Shown piece after piece: positions 10,901-21,800 of a DNA stretch of 29,962 bases; position 1 is the first letter of the stretch; each line of letters opens with the position of its first letter. Where the stretch lies: assembly GCA_001600635.1 (NCBI GenBank), contig BCKL01000004.1, positions 858,022 through 887,983 of the forward strand, written 5' to 3'. The notes beneath the pieces are model-generated. The model saw only the letters and a list, made by a program, of their open reading frames with translations. It was not told where the DNA came from and did not search any database. Source of the stretch: Leucosporidium creatinivorum (taxonomy: Eukaryota > Basidiomycota > Microbotryomycetes > Leucosporidiales > Leucosporidiaceae). A program made the position numbers and the translations under genes.

Positions 10901-11366
10901 CCTCGTTCTCGCTCCTCACGGCACCCACCCTCACGCTCTCTCCGAGGCCGGCTTCAACTCGCTCTTCCCTCCCCGTACCCCCATCATCGTCAACTACCAC
11001 GGCTACCCCGGACAGGTCGCCTCCCTCCTCTACGACCGCCCTCACAGCGTCGGCCGAGCTCGCTTCCACATTTCGGGCTACTCGGAACAAGGCTCAACCA
11101 CCACCCCCTTCCTCATGCTCAGCTCCAACAAGTGCGGTCGCTTCGACCTCGCCTCCAAGGCCCTCGAGCTCCTCGTCAACAACTACAACATCGAGGGCAA
11201 CATCGTCGGCGAGGAGAAGCGCTACCGTGTTGGCAAAGTCGTCGCCACCGCTTCCGCCAAGATTGCCTTCTACGCGGCTAAGAACCGTGAGATGGAACGC
11301 TACGCCATTGAAACGCAGAACGACAGCCCCGAGGTTGGTCAGGTCGCCGTCAATATTGAGGGTTAA
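7981..11366 (+). CDS. xfp: Xylulose-5-phosphate / fructose-6-phosphate phosphoketolase
   Basis: A thiamine-diphosphate enzyme that splits xylulose 5-phosphate (or fructose 6-phosphate) with phosphate to acetyl phosphate plus glyceraldehyde 3-phosphate (or erythrose 4-phosphate). Thirteen exons (7981-8163, 8255-8450, 8522-8658, 8740-8891, 8949-9194, 9256-9399, 9460-9916, 9977-10076, 10142-10176, 10262-10360, 10420-10478, 10541-10695, 10753-11366) give 858 residues, normal for fungal enzymes. Visible motifs: [13 protein letters not shown] (85-97), VTGPGHGAPA (120-129), [14 protein letters not shown] (176-189), the ThDP/Mg motif [12 protein letters not shown] (206-217), [17 protein letters not shown] mid-protein, and a C-terminal block with [15 protein letters not shown] and [17 protein letters not shown]. 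No targeting peptide is evident, so it is probably cytosolic. Acetate kinase, the next enzyme in the pathway, is present in both flanking arms. Several tiny exons (35 and 59 nt) occur. Confidence 0.95.
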
Positions 11367-11680
11367 GATGTTCGGCGTTGGAAGTCGAGAGGTTCGGCGT
11401 TGGAAGTTGAGAGGTTCGGCATTGGAAGGCCGAGGTCGGAAAAGGATCGCTTGATAGCTTGTTACTCTGCTGCTTAGTTGTCAAATAGACATTGGTTTAG
11501 TGCTCATCGGTTACAGCGTCGCGGCGAGCCCTACTTCTGGCTCCCTGCGTGAGCTGGATCGTTCGTACGAACACCGCTCCTCGGACTTGAGCAAATCGGT
11601 GCGTGATTTCGCCGCTTTCCCTCCTGCCACAACTTTGGGGAGCAGAGAGCAGGATTTGCTCCCTCCTCTGCCTACTTGCG
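11367..11680. other. Spacer between phosphoketolase and membrane-protein gene
   Basis: 314 bp holding the phosphoketolase 3' UTR with the 22-bp tandem repeat, then the presumed promoter and leader of the membrane-protein gene. The downstream frame is open back to about 11603 but without another ATG. No further feature is visible. Confidence 0.5.
11371..11435 (+). repeat. Three-copy 22-bp tandem repeat after the phosphoketolase stop
   Basis: Starting five bases after the phosphoketolase stop codon there are three consecutive units of TTCGGCGTTGGAAGTCGAGAGG (given here as the first unit's bases 11371-11392). The second unit is 11393-11414 with one change, and the third is 11415-11435, shorter and more diverged. 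It lies in the 3' UTR. No function is evident; it may be a simple duplication. Confidence 0.8.
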
Positions 11681-12553
11681 ATGACAGCGTGCTCGGTCAT
11701 TGGAATCGCAAGGGTGAGTCTCTCGAACGAGCGCCGACGACCGGCGCCCCGGGGGAGGACTTCTACGCAGACTGACTCTGTTCGGCCTGCAGGGACTCAG
11801 CACCCTCCTCGCCTCCCTGTGCTTATCCATCCTCCTGACCTACATCGTCCCGAACATTGCCTCGCTCAAGAGCCTCGCCACCTCACTGGACGTCGGCGAG
11901 GCTCAATGGCCGACTTGGGCCATCCTGCTCGCAGCTGTCTCGACCACGCTGTACATCATCTTCTCGATACTTGCTATGTGCGAAATCCCTCTGGTCCGTT
12001 GGCTGATCCTGGTAAGCCGGTCCCAAGCTCGGCGATAGCTGCTTAGCGCTAATCGCCCCATTGCAGGCCACTGCAATCGTCGACGGCGCTACGTACGGCG
12101 CTGTGGTCTTCTACAAGCAGGCTGCTACCTTGTGGTAAAACCCAATTCTCGCTTCCCCCTCTCCCTTTACCGAAGTCGAGCTGAAAATCCGAACTGACGG
12201 TTCTCGAATCTCCTCTCTACAGCGCTGGCGTCGCGAAATCCCTCACCGTCGTCCAGTGCGACAACAAATGGACAGGATGGGGATTCATGGCCCTTTTCAT
12301 CGTCTCGGGACTGTGCCAGCTCGTCAGCGGCGGGCACGGCGCGCTGCCCTCAACCTCGGCGAGCATCGGCAAAGGTCACGGCCACCCTCAAGGTCGTCGG
12401 CCTCGCGGAATGTCGGCTTGGGGGAGTAGGCGAAGACAGGAGGATGAGGAGGAGAAGATGGAGCATCAGCGTATGCTCCAGCGCAAGGCGGATCGCCGAG
12501 AGGAAATGAGCGATTCGGACGATGGATTTGATGGGAGGGGAGGGTACAGGTAG
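11681..12553 (+). CDS. Four-helix membrane protein of unknown function
   Basis: Four exons (11681-11713, 11793-12011, 12067-12134, 12223-12553) give 216 residues. Four hydrophobic segments are visible: about 6-31 (GLSTLLASLCLSILLTYIVP), 50-75 (WAILLAAVSTTLYIIFSILA), 79-98 (VRWLILATAIVDGATYGAVV) and 127-147 (WGFMALFIVSGLCQLVSG). A Cys pair in the loop before the last helix (LCAG and VQCDN) could form a disulphide. The C-terminal about 65 residues are soluble and highly charged (RRRQEDEEEKMEHQ, then an acidic SDSDDGFDG end). The layout resembles MARVEL-type tetraspan fungal membrane proteins, but I cannot assign a family. The start is the first in-frame ATG; the first exon is only 33 nt, so an upstream exon remains possible. 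Confidence 0.7.
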
Positions 12554-12846
12554 ACGTTGGGAGGAAGTCAAGTGATACTATGAGCTGCTATACGAATGGA
12601 GGAAGGCTCATATAGCCCTGTTATGGAGCTGACCGAGTTCGAGTGAACGCCGAGAGATAAGGGGGTTTCGCCAGTCTCGAGCACGCCGTGTGCCACAGAG
12701 CATCCAGAACTTATCTAGTCACCTCCGCGGCCCTCTAAAAGGCGAATGTGCTCACCCTCGCCCTCGCTCAGATGAGCCCCACGAGCTTGAAACGACGTCT
12801 AGACGTCTCTTTCCCTTCGCTCGTTCGCTGCTCTTCCCTCACTACG

Positions 12847-13685
12847 ATGGCCGACATTCCATGGCCAGGTCACGACGGGTACTTGGAGCTGTTTGGCGGC
12901 GATAACATACCAGCAGACACGAAGGATCACATGGAGTTCGCGGCGAAGATGAAGGCTAAAGCGTGGAACAGGCCGGCAGAGGCCGAGGGAAGGGCCAACC
13001 TAGCTGCTATGAGTGATTCGCAGCGTATGCAGCTTATGATGAAGGTGAGCTACCAAGTCTTGCTGTAGTGGAGTTCGCTGACCCTGCTCGCTTCGCCCTT
13101 CTTCTCCTTCCTCTATCGCCTCGACAACCTCTGCACCTTCCCATGTTCCCATCTCACCGCCGCCCACGACGATTTCAGGTTATGCTGGAGGAAGCTCAGC
13201 TCAACAAGGGCCTTACGAAGGAGCAGAAGGAGCGACGGATCAAAATGGAGAAGATTGGATGGGAGCAGGGGGACCGGTGAGTGCTTCTCGACTTCTTGGA
13301 GCTCGAGTCTGTACTGAACCTTGCTCTGGACTGCAGAGCCAAGCTCGGCTTGTGCCGATGGTACGATTGTGAGAAGCCCGAGGGGACGGCACTCTTCGCC
13401 TGCGCCTGCCACGCTCCCGACATTCGTTACTGCAGTCCAGAGTGTCAGAAGTGAGTAGTTACTGGTAGCTTACTACCACCGAAGGCGCTGCCGCAGCTCC
13501 GGCTCGTTACAATAGAGCGACTGGTGGGCTCGGCGATGGTTTTGCCAGCGTCTCGCGGCTCACGTGAGCTCAATGCTAACCCGCTCTTACTCCATCGCAT
13601 CTACCATCACCACAGGGAAGACTGGAAGCTGCAACACAAGAACCTGTGCTCGACGAGGAAGGTTCGCAAGACGGCCGAGAAGTAA
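12847..13685 (+). CDS. Small MYND-type zinc-finger protein
   Basis: Four exons (12847-13044, 13179-13276, 13337-13450, 13616-13685) give 159 residues. The N-terminal half is helical and charged (a KEQKERRIKMEKIGWEQGD stretch). The C-terminal about 50 residues form a MYND zinc finger: LCRWYDCEK, FACACHAP, YCSPECQKEDWKLQHKNLC, with Cys/His spacing as in the family. MYND domains mostly bind short proline-containing peptides, so this is probably an adaptor; no catalytic (for example SET) domain is present. The ATG at 12847 (ACGATGGCC) is preferred; an in-frame ATG at 12772 would add 25 residues. The last intron (165 bp) is unusually long for this region. Confidence 0.8.
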
Positions 13686-14194
13686 TCTCGGTGAGCGCTC
13701 CTTCCCGCTTCGCTCAGTGTGCGCCCCGCTGACCTTGCCAATCTCAAATCAGCATCATATGTATATTCTCAGACATTGTACTCTGTGCTCTACAAACTGC
13801 TGCCGCCAGTCGAGGTGCCGCGAGCGACAGTCCCCGACTTCGGCGATCACTTCCTTGACCTAGGACAGGCGCGAAAGTAGCAGGAAAGCTTTCTCGTCTC
13901 TCACATCGATGCTCAAAGATCAGCAGTCGCTTTCCAAGCGCCCATCAAGAGGTGCTCTCGCCTGCGAAAGGCGCAATTCGGCGACGACGGCGTGCGGTCG
14001 GAGCTGTAGAACAGTAGGCTCGGCTGGAATGCCAGAGCAGCAGAGTATATCCTGACGCGTTTCGAAACCTTTGGACCTTCGCCGAGAGCTGCCGCATGGC
14101 TGCCGGCCGAGCTGTCGCGATCAAAGTGGGAGGCGAGCTAAAGCGGCCGGCCAGGGTTGGCCTCTTGCATCTCACTCGTCTCTTTCGACTGGTC
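13686..14194. other. Spacer before D-lactate dehydrogenase
   Basis: 509 bp containing the MYND gene 3' UTR and the presumed promoter of the dehydrogenase gene. A 157-residue open frame on the - strand (13945-14418) runs into the next gene's first exon, has no recognisable domain and is probably a shadow. I see no RNA gene or clear regulatory motif. Confidence 0.5.
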
Positions 14195-16671
14195 ATGGCG
14201 TCGTACAGCGCCCTTTGCTCTGCTCCCAGGCTACTCGGGCGACCTGTACCATCATCTCCCATCCGCCAGCTCTCCACGCGACCCCACCCTCTCTCGTCGC
14301 GAATCACCCCTTCTGGCCCCGTTCCAGCTGGGAGGACACCACCGAGGCTCGCGCCGAAAGTACAGCGCTGGTCAACGCTCACTGCGATCCTCCTGGCTAC
14401 TCTTACCGGCTCCGCCACCTACATCGTCGGACTACAGGCCGGCAAGCCCGCTCCTGCGCTCAGCTTCAAGGAGCCCACGCAGGCCAACTTTGATACAGCA
14501 ATCAAGGAGCTGGCAACGTGGATCCCACAGGACTGCTTGGCGCAGGATAGGGACTCTCTTGTCGCGCATGGTCATTCTGACTGGGCTGGTGAGTTTGTGG
14601 GGAGGGAATCGCCGCGCGAAGGGAAGAGCTGACTGGTTTCCCTGCTGTAGCACACGATCCCAAGGGACTACCAGGAGCTGTCATCTACCCTCGGAGCACC
14701 GAGGATGTGGTGCGCATCGTCAAGCTCGCCAGCAAGTACTCGATTCCTCTGATCCCTTACTCGGGCGGAACCAGCCTCGAAGGTGAGTCGTTGCAAGCCT
14801 CTCAGAGCTCAGATCAGCTACTGACATCACCCTGTAGGACACACCGGTGCTCTCGGCTACCTCGGCAACCCCAACGACGAGGTCGCCAACAAGAAGCGGA
14901 GCGAGGGAATCGCCGTCTTGGTCGAGGACCTCAAGCCCGGACTCGCATGGACACTCGACTTCTCCGAGAATATGGGAGAGATCATCAAGATCAACGGTAA
15001 GTTGCTGCCTATCTCTGTAGCCCTCTCATAAGCTCAAGAAAGAGCGCCGAGCTCCCCTTCGCACTCGCCGAGCTTCTCGCACCTTGTCCTCGCGCCGAGC
15101 CTTCCCGCCTTTGCATTCGTTCCGAGCTGACCTGTCTTCTACATCGCTCAGCCGACGACCTCGATGTCATCGTACAGCCGGGTGTGGGCTACGAAGCTCT
15201 CAACCTCACTCTCAAGGAGCAAGGCATCCCTCTCTTCTTCCCCGTAGACCCAGCACCAGGCGCTCAAATTGGTGGCATGATCGGCACTGGAGCCTCGGGA
15301 ACCAACGCTGTCCGCTACGGCACCATGCGCGAGAACGTTATCAATCTGACGGTCGTCCTGGCTAACGGCGAGGTTATCAAGACTCGGCAGCGCGCCAAGT
15401 GAGTTTCTGCGCCTCTTCAGGGGACCTCTTGCTCACGTAGCTTCTCTATAGGAAATCTTCGGTCGGTCCTGACCTCGGAAAGCTCTTCATCGGTGCTGAG
15501 GGAACCTTAGGACTCGTCGTCGAGGGTGAGTCCTCCGCTCCTCACTTCCACCTCAGCAGATCTGTTCAAGCGCTGACCAGCCTCGCTTTCGCTTCCACAG
15601 CCACTCTCAAGCTCGCACCAAAGCTCCCCAGCACCGTGGCCGTCTCCTCCTTCCCTAACATCCAAGCCGCTGCGGACGCCGCCCGCGACCTCGTGACAGG
15701 AGGCATTGGTCTTGCCTGCATCGAGCTTTTGGACGACGTCATGGTCAAGGCAATCAACAAGAAGGGAGGAGGTATCACTTGGGACGAGAAGCCGAGGTGA
15801 GTTCACTCGGCGAAGCTCGCGAGGCGACCGCTAATCTCCCTGACCCTGCAGTCTCTTCCTCAAGTTCTCGGGAACGGAGGGTCAGATCAAGTCGGACATT
15901 GAGCGAACTCGAACTATCACCAAGAAGAACTCGGGCTCGGGCTTCACCTTCGCAAAGAACGAGCAGGAGGCGGAGGACATTTGGTACTCGAGGAAGGTCG
16001 CCCTATGGTCGGCGATCGACTATCTGCCCGGTTCGCGATGCTGGGTGACCGATGTTTGTGAGTAGATGTGCTCTCTCCGCTGCCATTCGCTCGCTGACCC
16101 TCTCCCCCCAGGCGTGCCCATGTCCAACTTCCCGACCCTCGTCGCCGAGACTCGGGTCCGCTGTTCCGCTACCTCGCGCACGAGCCACACACTGACTAAA
16201 GCTCTACACCTTCACAGGCTGATATTGAGAAGGAGGGCATCGTCGGTCCCGTTCTCGGACATGCGGGAGACGGCAACTTCCACGCCCTCCTGCTGTTCCG
16301 AAACGACGAGGAGCAGAAGAAGGTCGACGGGCTTGTGCATCGTATGGTCGAGCGTGCTCAGCGGCTGGATGGAACCTGCACGGGCGAGCATGGCGTAGGG
16401 TTTGGCAAGAGGGTGCGTTCAGTTGGCTTGCGAGGAGTCGAACGCCGAGCTAACCCTTTTCTCGGCTTGCAGGACTACATCGAGGCCGAGCTCGGCGCTG
16501 GAACCATCGAGCTACTACGGGGCATCAAGCACATCGTCGACCCTCAGAATATTATGGTGACTTGGTTTTTCGCTTCGCACTCGATCTCGGCGATGAGCTG
16601 ACCCCTTGCTCTCGCAGAACCCTGGCAAGCTGATACCCGAGCGAGGATCGTGCGCTAGTCATAGTCATTAG
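14195..16671 (+). CDS. DLD1: D-lactate dehydrogenase (cytochrome), mitochondrial, FAD-dependent
   Basis: Oxidises D-lactate to pyruvate and passes electrons to cytochrome c. Eleven exons (14195-14588, 14651-14782, 14838-14996, 15152-15398, 15452-15525, 15601-15796, 15852-16057, 16112-16155, 16218-16412, 16473-16556, 16618-16671) give 594 residues. The N-terminus is a basic, acid-free presequence ending near RQLSTRP, followed by a hydrophobic segment (about 60-80), as expected for an inner-membrane-anchored enzyme of the intermembrane space. The FAD domain shows PGAVIYPRSTEDV, PYSGGTSLEGHTGAL, PGVGYEALN and GTGASGTNAVRYGTM. The C-terminal domain has GHAGDGNFHALL (498-509), CTGEHGVGFGKR and the closing NPGKL. 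An in-frame ATG at 14096 would add 33 residues; I prefer 14195 because the targeting signal starts there. The 155-bp third intron is the longest and carries CGCCGAG three times. Confidence 0.93.
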
Positions 16672-16946
16672 AGAGAGCTGTTGATGTAAACAAACAGGCC
16701 TACAAAGCTCTTGTTCGCGTTTCGCTGAGACGTGAGGCTCGGCGAAAAGAGAGGCTCCCCCTTGCTCTTGCTTCTCTCTCCCTCGCTCGTTGCTCCTGAA
16801 GACAATTCTGTACGACAATCCCGGCCAAACTGGAAGGGACGCATCTCCTCGCATCCGCAATCGCCTGCGGCTGGCCGCCCAAAACAGCACACAACGAGCG
16901 TAATCCGATCTCGCTGCTTCCGTCTCTTCCACCTCTCCCACTCGCC

Positions 16947-18408
16947 ATGAAGGCCCTCAACGTTCCCTACAGCACCACCTCGTCGAGAGTGAAGCTGTCT
17001 ATTCTCCCACCTCTCGCCCCTGCCGTTGCCTTCACCCCGGGAGCGCACATCAGCGCGACCGTCGAGCTGCTCCGCAAGCAGTCCTCGTCGAAGAGAGCGG
17101 ATCCACCGCCGTCGCTGAGGCTGGTGGGCAGGTGTTATGGGATGCAGCCTGCACAGAACATTTGGGTAAGCGGCTGCTGAGGTGACAGGCGACAGAAGCT
17201 GAGCCTCTCCCCTCGCTCCCCTTGCAGCAAGCGCCGCCGCCGAGAGGAGCAGGAAATAGCTCAGCCGACGACGGCATTCGCTCGGATGGCGACTTCACCT
17301 TCTGCAATATCCCATTATCCCTTCTTCCACCTTCACCTCGAAGCGAACGCAGCGAGGAAGAAGCCACCTCGGCCGGCTCCTCCTCGTCGACGTCGACCAG
17401 CAACGCCGACGCCGAGGGCCGCAGGCTTTTGCACTACGGCGGGATGATCCCCGAGTTGGAGGAGGGTCAACTCCTTCCTTCTTTTGATCTTGGAAGCTCG
17501 GGAGCACAGAGATGGGCTAGGGTCACGGTCAAGTACCGCTTGAAGCTGCGAGGGGAGAGGAAGGGGCTACTCAAGAAGGACGACAAGTGAGTTCCTCGCC
17601 GCTGTTGCTGGCTGCGAGAGATGCTGAATTGAATCTTCTTCACAGGCTGTGTCTACCCATACTCGTCGAGGTGCCGTTGAGCGACTCAGAGCCGGTAGAC
17701 CTGCCCGCCGAGGAGTGGCCTTGGGTTCAAGAGACGACCGAGTTGAGCTACAAGGACGGAGAGGGGACTCATCCTTCATTCACCGCCATAGTAAGTGCTC
17801 ACTCTTCTCCAGAGTCGTCGGTAAGACCCTGCAGCGTCCACAGCAGGCTAACCATTCGCCTCGCCTCCTCCAGCTTTCCCATCAACCCCTCGCTCACGCC
17901 GGTCAAAGACTCACTTGCCGCCTCTCCTTTGACTTCCTCAACTCGCCAATATCGACATCTCTCTTCACCGAACCGCCGAGGACCACCGTGTTCCTCTCGC
18001 GACAAGCAAGAACTACACTCGCTGGCAAGCCCTTCCTTTGGCCGCCCGCGCGCTTTGTCGAGAGCGATCTGGAGCAGGTGGACGATGAAGGACTCGAGTG
18101 GGAGGGTAGTATGGAGGTTCCCGAGGGGGAGAAGACGCTCGACGGTCTAGCAGTCGGCATGGACGTGAGCTTTCGTTGCCGAGCTCGAGCTTTCGGCGAT
18201 GACTGACGTGACCTTCTTCATCTCACGCTCACAGTACCTGCTTTCCTGCGCCGTTCACGCCAAAGCTCTTTCCTCGCCTCTAGTGATAGAGATGCCCGTC
18301 TTTCTCCCTTCTACCACCCCTCGGCGTTCCCTCCACCTCGCTGCCAAGGGGAACGCCGAAGTGCTGCAGCGTGGCCGAGAAGTCACGCCGCCGCTATATA
18401 GTTGTTGA
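16947..18408 (+). CDS. Arrestin-like protein (tentative)
   Basis: Five exons (16947-17165, 17228-17586, 17646-17790, 17874-18164, 18235-18408) give 395 residues. I do not recognise a named gene. The pattern of beta-strands resembles the arrestin fold: an N-terminal VKLSIL...AFTPGAHISATVELL typical of arrestin strand openings, then WARVTVKYRLKLRGERKG and LCLPILVEVPLSD, a second half beginning AGQRLTCRLSF, and a final YLLSCAVHAKALSSPLVIE. A Ser-rich loop (about 115-135, SSSSTSTS) interrupts the first domain. Fungal arrestin-related proteins usually carry PPxY motifs that recruit a Rsp5-type ubiquitin ligase; here only a C-terminal PPLYS is present, two residues from the end. The gene is real by splice continuity; the family call is weak. 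Confidence 0.6.
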
Positions 18409-18895
18409 AGCAGTTCTTGTTGTATCATGAGCATCTAGTCAAGTTGCTAAGAGTACATCAGGCGAAAGCTGCTCTGCCGGAGAGGGGGGGGGGCCTTGCG
18501 ATCCCGTGCTCGACTCGACTCGCGCCTCGCTCGAGGGTTGGCTTTCGACCATCTGCTCCTTGCCACTTTCTCGACTCGCGGATCACTTCTTTGGTACACT
18601 CAACCTACCTTGCTACAGCGAGGAACCCCTCTACCGTCGCCCTCGACTGGTCTGGCCCATCCGTCTGACCCTCCCCTCCCACCTCCGCTATCTCGCCCTC
18701 AGTCAGCAATCCGCCCTTCGACTCGCTTCTACCTTCCGCCTGATCGCCTACAGATCTAGTACACTATCCCTAACAGTACTCGCTCGCCTCGCCCGTGCCC
18801 ATTAAACGCCTTCAAAGGGACAGCAAGGCCTCAGCGTCTCGAGACGCGCCACTTCCGGACTTCGTCTCTCGTAGCCTAGCAGGGAGCAGGCAGGG
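18409..18895. promoter_or_regulatory. ATG1 upstream region with a G10 tract
   Basis: 487 bp between the arrestin-like stop and the ATG1 start. It holds the ATG1 promoter and leader. A run of ten G (18484-18493) is the only notable sequence. The rest is pyrimidine-rich with open frames in several registers but no homologous-looking protein. No clear transcription factor site could be assigned. Confidence 0.5.
18484..18493. repeat. Poly-G tract (10 bases)
   Basis: Ten consecutive G in the ATG1 upstream region, about 400 bp before the start codon. Prone to slippage and sequencing error. Confidence 0.85.
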
Positions 18896-21800
18896 ATGCC
18901 TTCACGGCCCGTCGGGGATGTCCCTAGACGGGAATCGACCTACGACCGAGAGCGCCACCGCGACGGCGGACGTGGCGACGGCAGGGGAACGGGTGCTCCT
19001 CCTAGCAGCCGCACTCCAGCAGCAGACGACGAGGATCGCATCGGCCCATACTTGATCGGCGAGGAGATTGGCAGAGGGTCATTCGCTACAGTCTTTCGGG
19101 GAGCCCGCTATGTAAGTCGAAAAGCTGCACCTTTCGTCCCCCATCCCCGAGCGCTCCCTTTGAGCTCGTCTGGGGTTGGCGCTCCGAAAGCACGAGTGAC
19201 CTCATAGCTCACTCGGTGCACTCGCCTACAGGACACGCGCACACCTGTGGCCATCAAATCGGTCATCCGGAGCAAGCTTACTACCAAGCTGCTCGAGAAC
19301 CTCGAGTCCGAGATCTCCATCCTCAAGCGGATCACCCACCGCAACATTGTCGAGCTCAAGGACTGCCTGGTGAGTGCAGTGAACGCTTACATAATATCTA
19401 GTTGCTGACCTGACGTCCTACAGAAAACCGAGACGCACATCTACCTCATCATGGCCTTCTGCTCGGCGGGCGACCTCTCCCTCTACATCCGCAAGCGGGG
19501 CGACCTCGCAGCTCTCACCGCGTCGAACCAAGGGCTACTACCAGAAGCAGGAAGAGCACGGGAGGAGCTCAAGCCCATCATGTATCCGCATCCAAAGGAG
19601 GGAGGACTCAACGAGACTATCGTTCGCTGCTTCCTCGGCCAGCTCGGTGAGGCCTTTCGGCTGTGCTTGGAGTTCGAGCGTGCTGCTGACCTCTCCTTTC
19701 ACCCACAGTCGATGCTCTTCGGTTTCTACGGTCTCAGAATGTCATCCATCGAGACATCAAGCCTCAGGTTCGTCTTGAGTATCTCGAACGCCCGAGTCGA
19801 GGCTGTTGGCTGACGTCCTTGGACCCCGCAGAACCTCCTGCTACAGCCAGCAGACGCTTCAGACCTCGCTGCTGGTCACCCACCAGGCATTCCCGTCCTC
19901 AAAGTCGCCGACTTTGGCTTCGCTCGGTGGCTTCCTCAGCAGAGCATGGCCGAGACGCTCTGTGGATCGCCGTCAGTCCAATCACCGGCCTTGTAGAAGC
20001 TCACCACTGACTTGTCGATCTCACAGACTCTACATGGCGCCCGAGATCCTGCGGTACGAGAAGTACGACGCCAAAGCCGACCTCTGGTCGGTCGGCGCCG
20101 TCCTCTTCGAGATGAGCGTCGGCAAGCCACCTTTCCGCGCTCAAAACCACGTCGACCTCCTTCGTAAGATCGAGCGCGGCGAAGACAAGATTAAGTTTCC
20201 CGACGAGAAGCGGGTCGAGGAGGGCACCGACAAAGTGCCGACCAAGGTGGCCCCCGATCTAAAGGCTCTCATTCGGCAGCTCCTCAAACGCAACCCCACG
20301 GAGCGTATGAACTTTGAGGATTTCTTTCGGGAAGCCACCGCCGTCGCCACGGGAGGAAGCGCCAGCAACCTCGTCTCCCCCGAAGGCGTCTCGGCTCGTC
20401 ACGCGGCTGCAGCTGCCGCCGTTCGACCTGGTCGGCCAGCACCAAGCATCCCTCGCTCGACCATTCCCACTGCCTCTTCTCCCCGCACCGAAGCTCGGGA
20501 CGCCTTCATCGTCACCGCCGCTGCGGCCGCCTACGCTCAACCCGCCGCCATCCCTCCACCTTCACCCTTGCCAAGACCCACTCCTGTCGCCTCTGCATCT
20601 CCCCCTACACCTCAAATCCCCGCTTATGGAGACCCGGAACCCCTTCCGTTCGCTCGACGGACGAGCAGCACTTCGGCGACGCCCTCAGCGCCGGGGATGA
20701 AGCGACCGCCGAGCTTCGCTCCCAAGTACGTCGTCGGAGGCTCGCAGGGCGAGCAGGAGGGAGTCAAGGTCCGCGATTATGCGCAGGAGAGACGACCGAG
20801 TGCGATCAGCAGGACGAGGTGAGTTGGCGCGAGTTTCACCGCGAGCTCAGCCGAGCTGACGTTTCCTTTGAACAGTGAGCCATCATCGCCCCTGCCTGGG
20901 ACTACACCGCCGTCAGCGGTCGAGCGCTTCGCTGCCACCAACACCAAGTCGGCGGGAGACAGCATGTCGGACTCGAACGACTCGATCCTCGGTCGAGATT
21001 ACGTTGTCGTCGAGAAGCGGACTGTCGAGATCAACGCTCTGGCCGATGGTGATCTGACGTCTCGTTATCTCTTGCGACACGGTAGCTTACTCTCGTCGAC
21101 CTGCAGAGCTTGCCAGTGCACCGAAGCGGCAGAGCGCTGTCGCTCGGCGCCCCTCACGAGGCTTCCTGTCGCGGCCACCAAGCTCCATCGGCAACCCAGC
21201 CCCCGCCGCCGCGCCTTCTTCCACCTCTCCAGTCTCCCCTTACCCCCCACCCGCTCCACCCGCTCCCTCGGCCGACAATGGCTCCACCCCGCCATTCGCC
21301 ATCCCAGGCGGCCAGCGAGCCACTCCGTCCCCTCATCCCTACTCGCTCTCCTCCTCGCCTCGTCCACTCTCCTTCCTCTCCTCCTCACCTCGGAGTCTCA
21401 CTCATCCCATCGAGCGCTTCCCTGGCTCGCCCCTCGCGCTGGTCGGCAGCCCAACAGCCGCCATCGCCAAGGCGCTCAACATGGCCTCGCTCAAGATCTT
21501 CGGCTCGCCCACAGACGGCATCCTCGTTCGTCGAAGCTCAGCTCGCAAGCCGATCACTCGGTCAGCTCAGGTCGTCGACCCTGAGGAGGACAAGGTGCTC
21601 TCCGACCTCGAGGATATCGCTCAGAAGGCGCTCGTCCTCTTCGACTTCGCCGACAGCAAGATCATGCAGATCCTCCCTCCGACGCCTCAAACCTCCTCCT
21701 CGACATCGCTCGGCACCCCTTCCTACTTCTCGCACGTCGCCGCCCGCGAGCAGTCCGCCTCCAACCCCTTCAGCGCCGTCCCGACCCCTTCCTCACCTCA

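Noticed and set aside
13945-14418. 157-residue open frame on the - strand overlapping the D-lactate dehydrogenase start
   Set aside because: Overlaps exon 1 of a well-supported gene and shows no domain features.
21154-21388. Arg/Gly-rich open frames on the - strand of the ATG1 linker
   Set aside because: Mirror translations of a Pro/Ser/Ala-rich coding region; no independent gene evidence.
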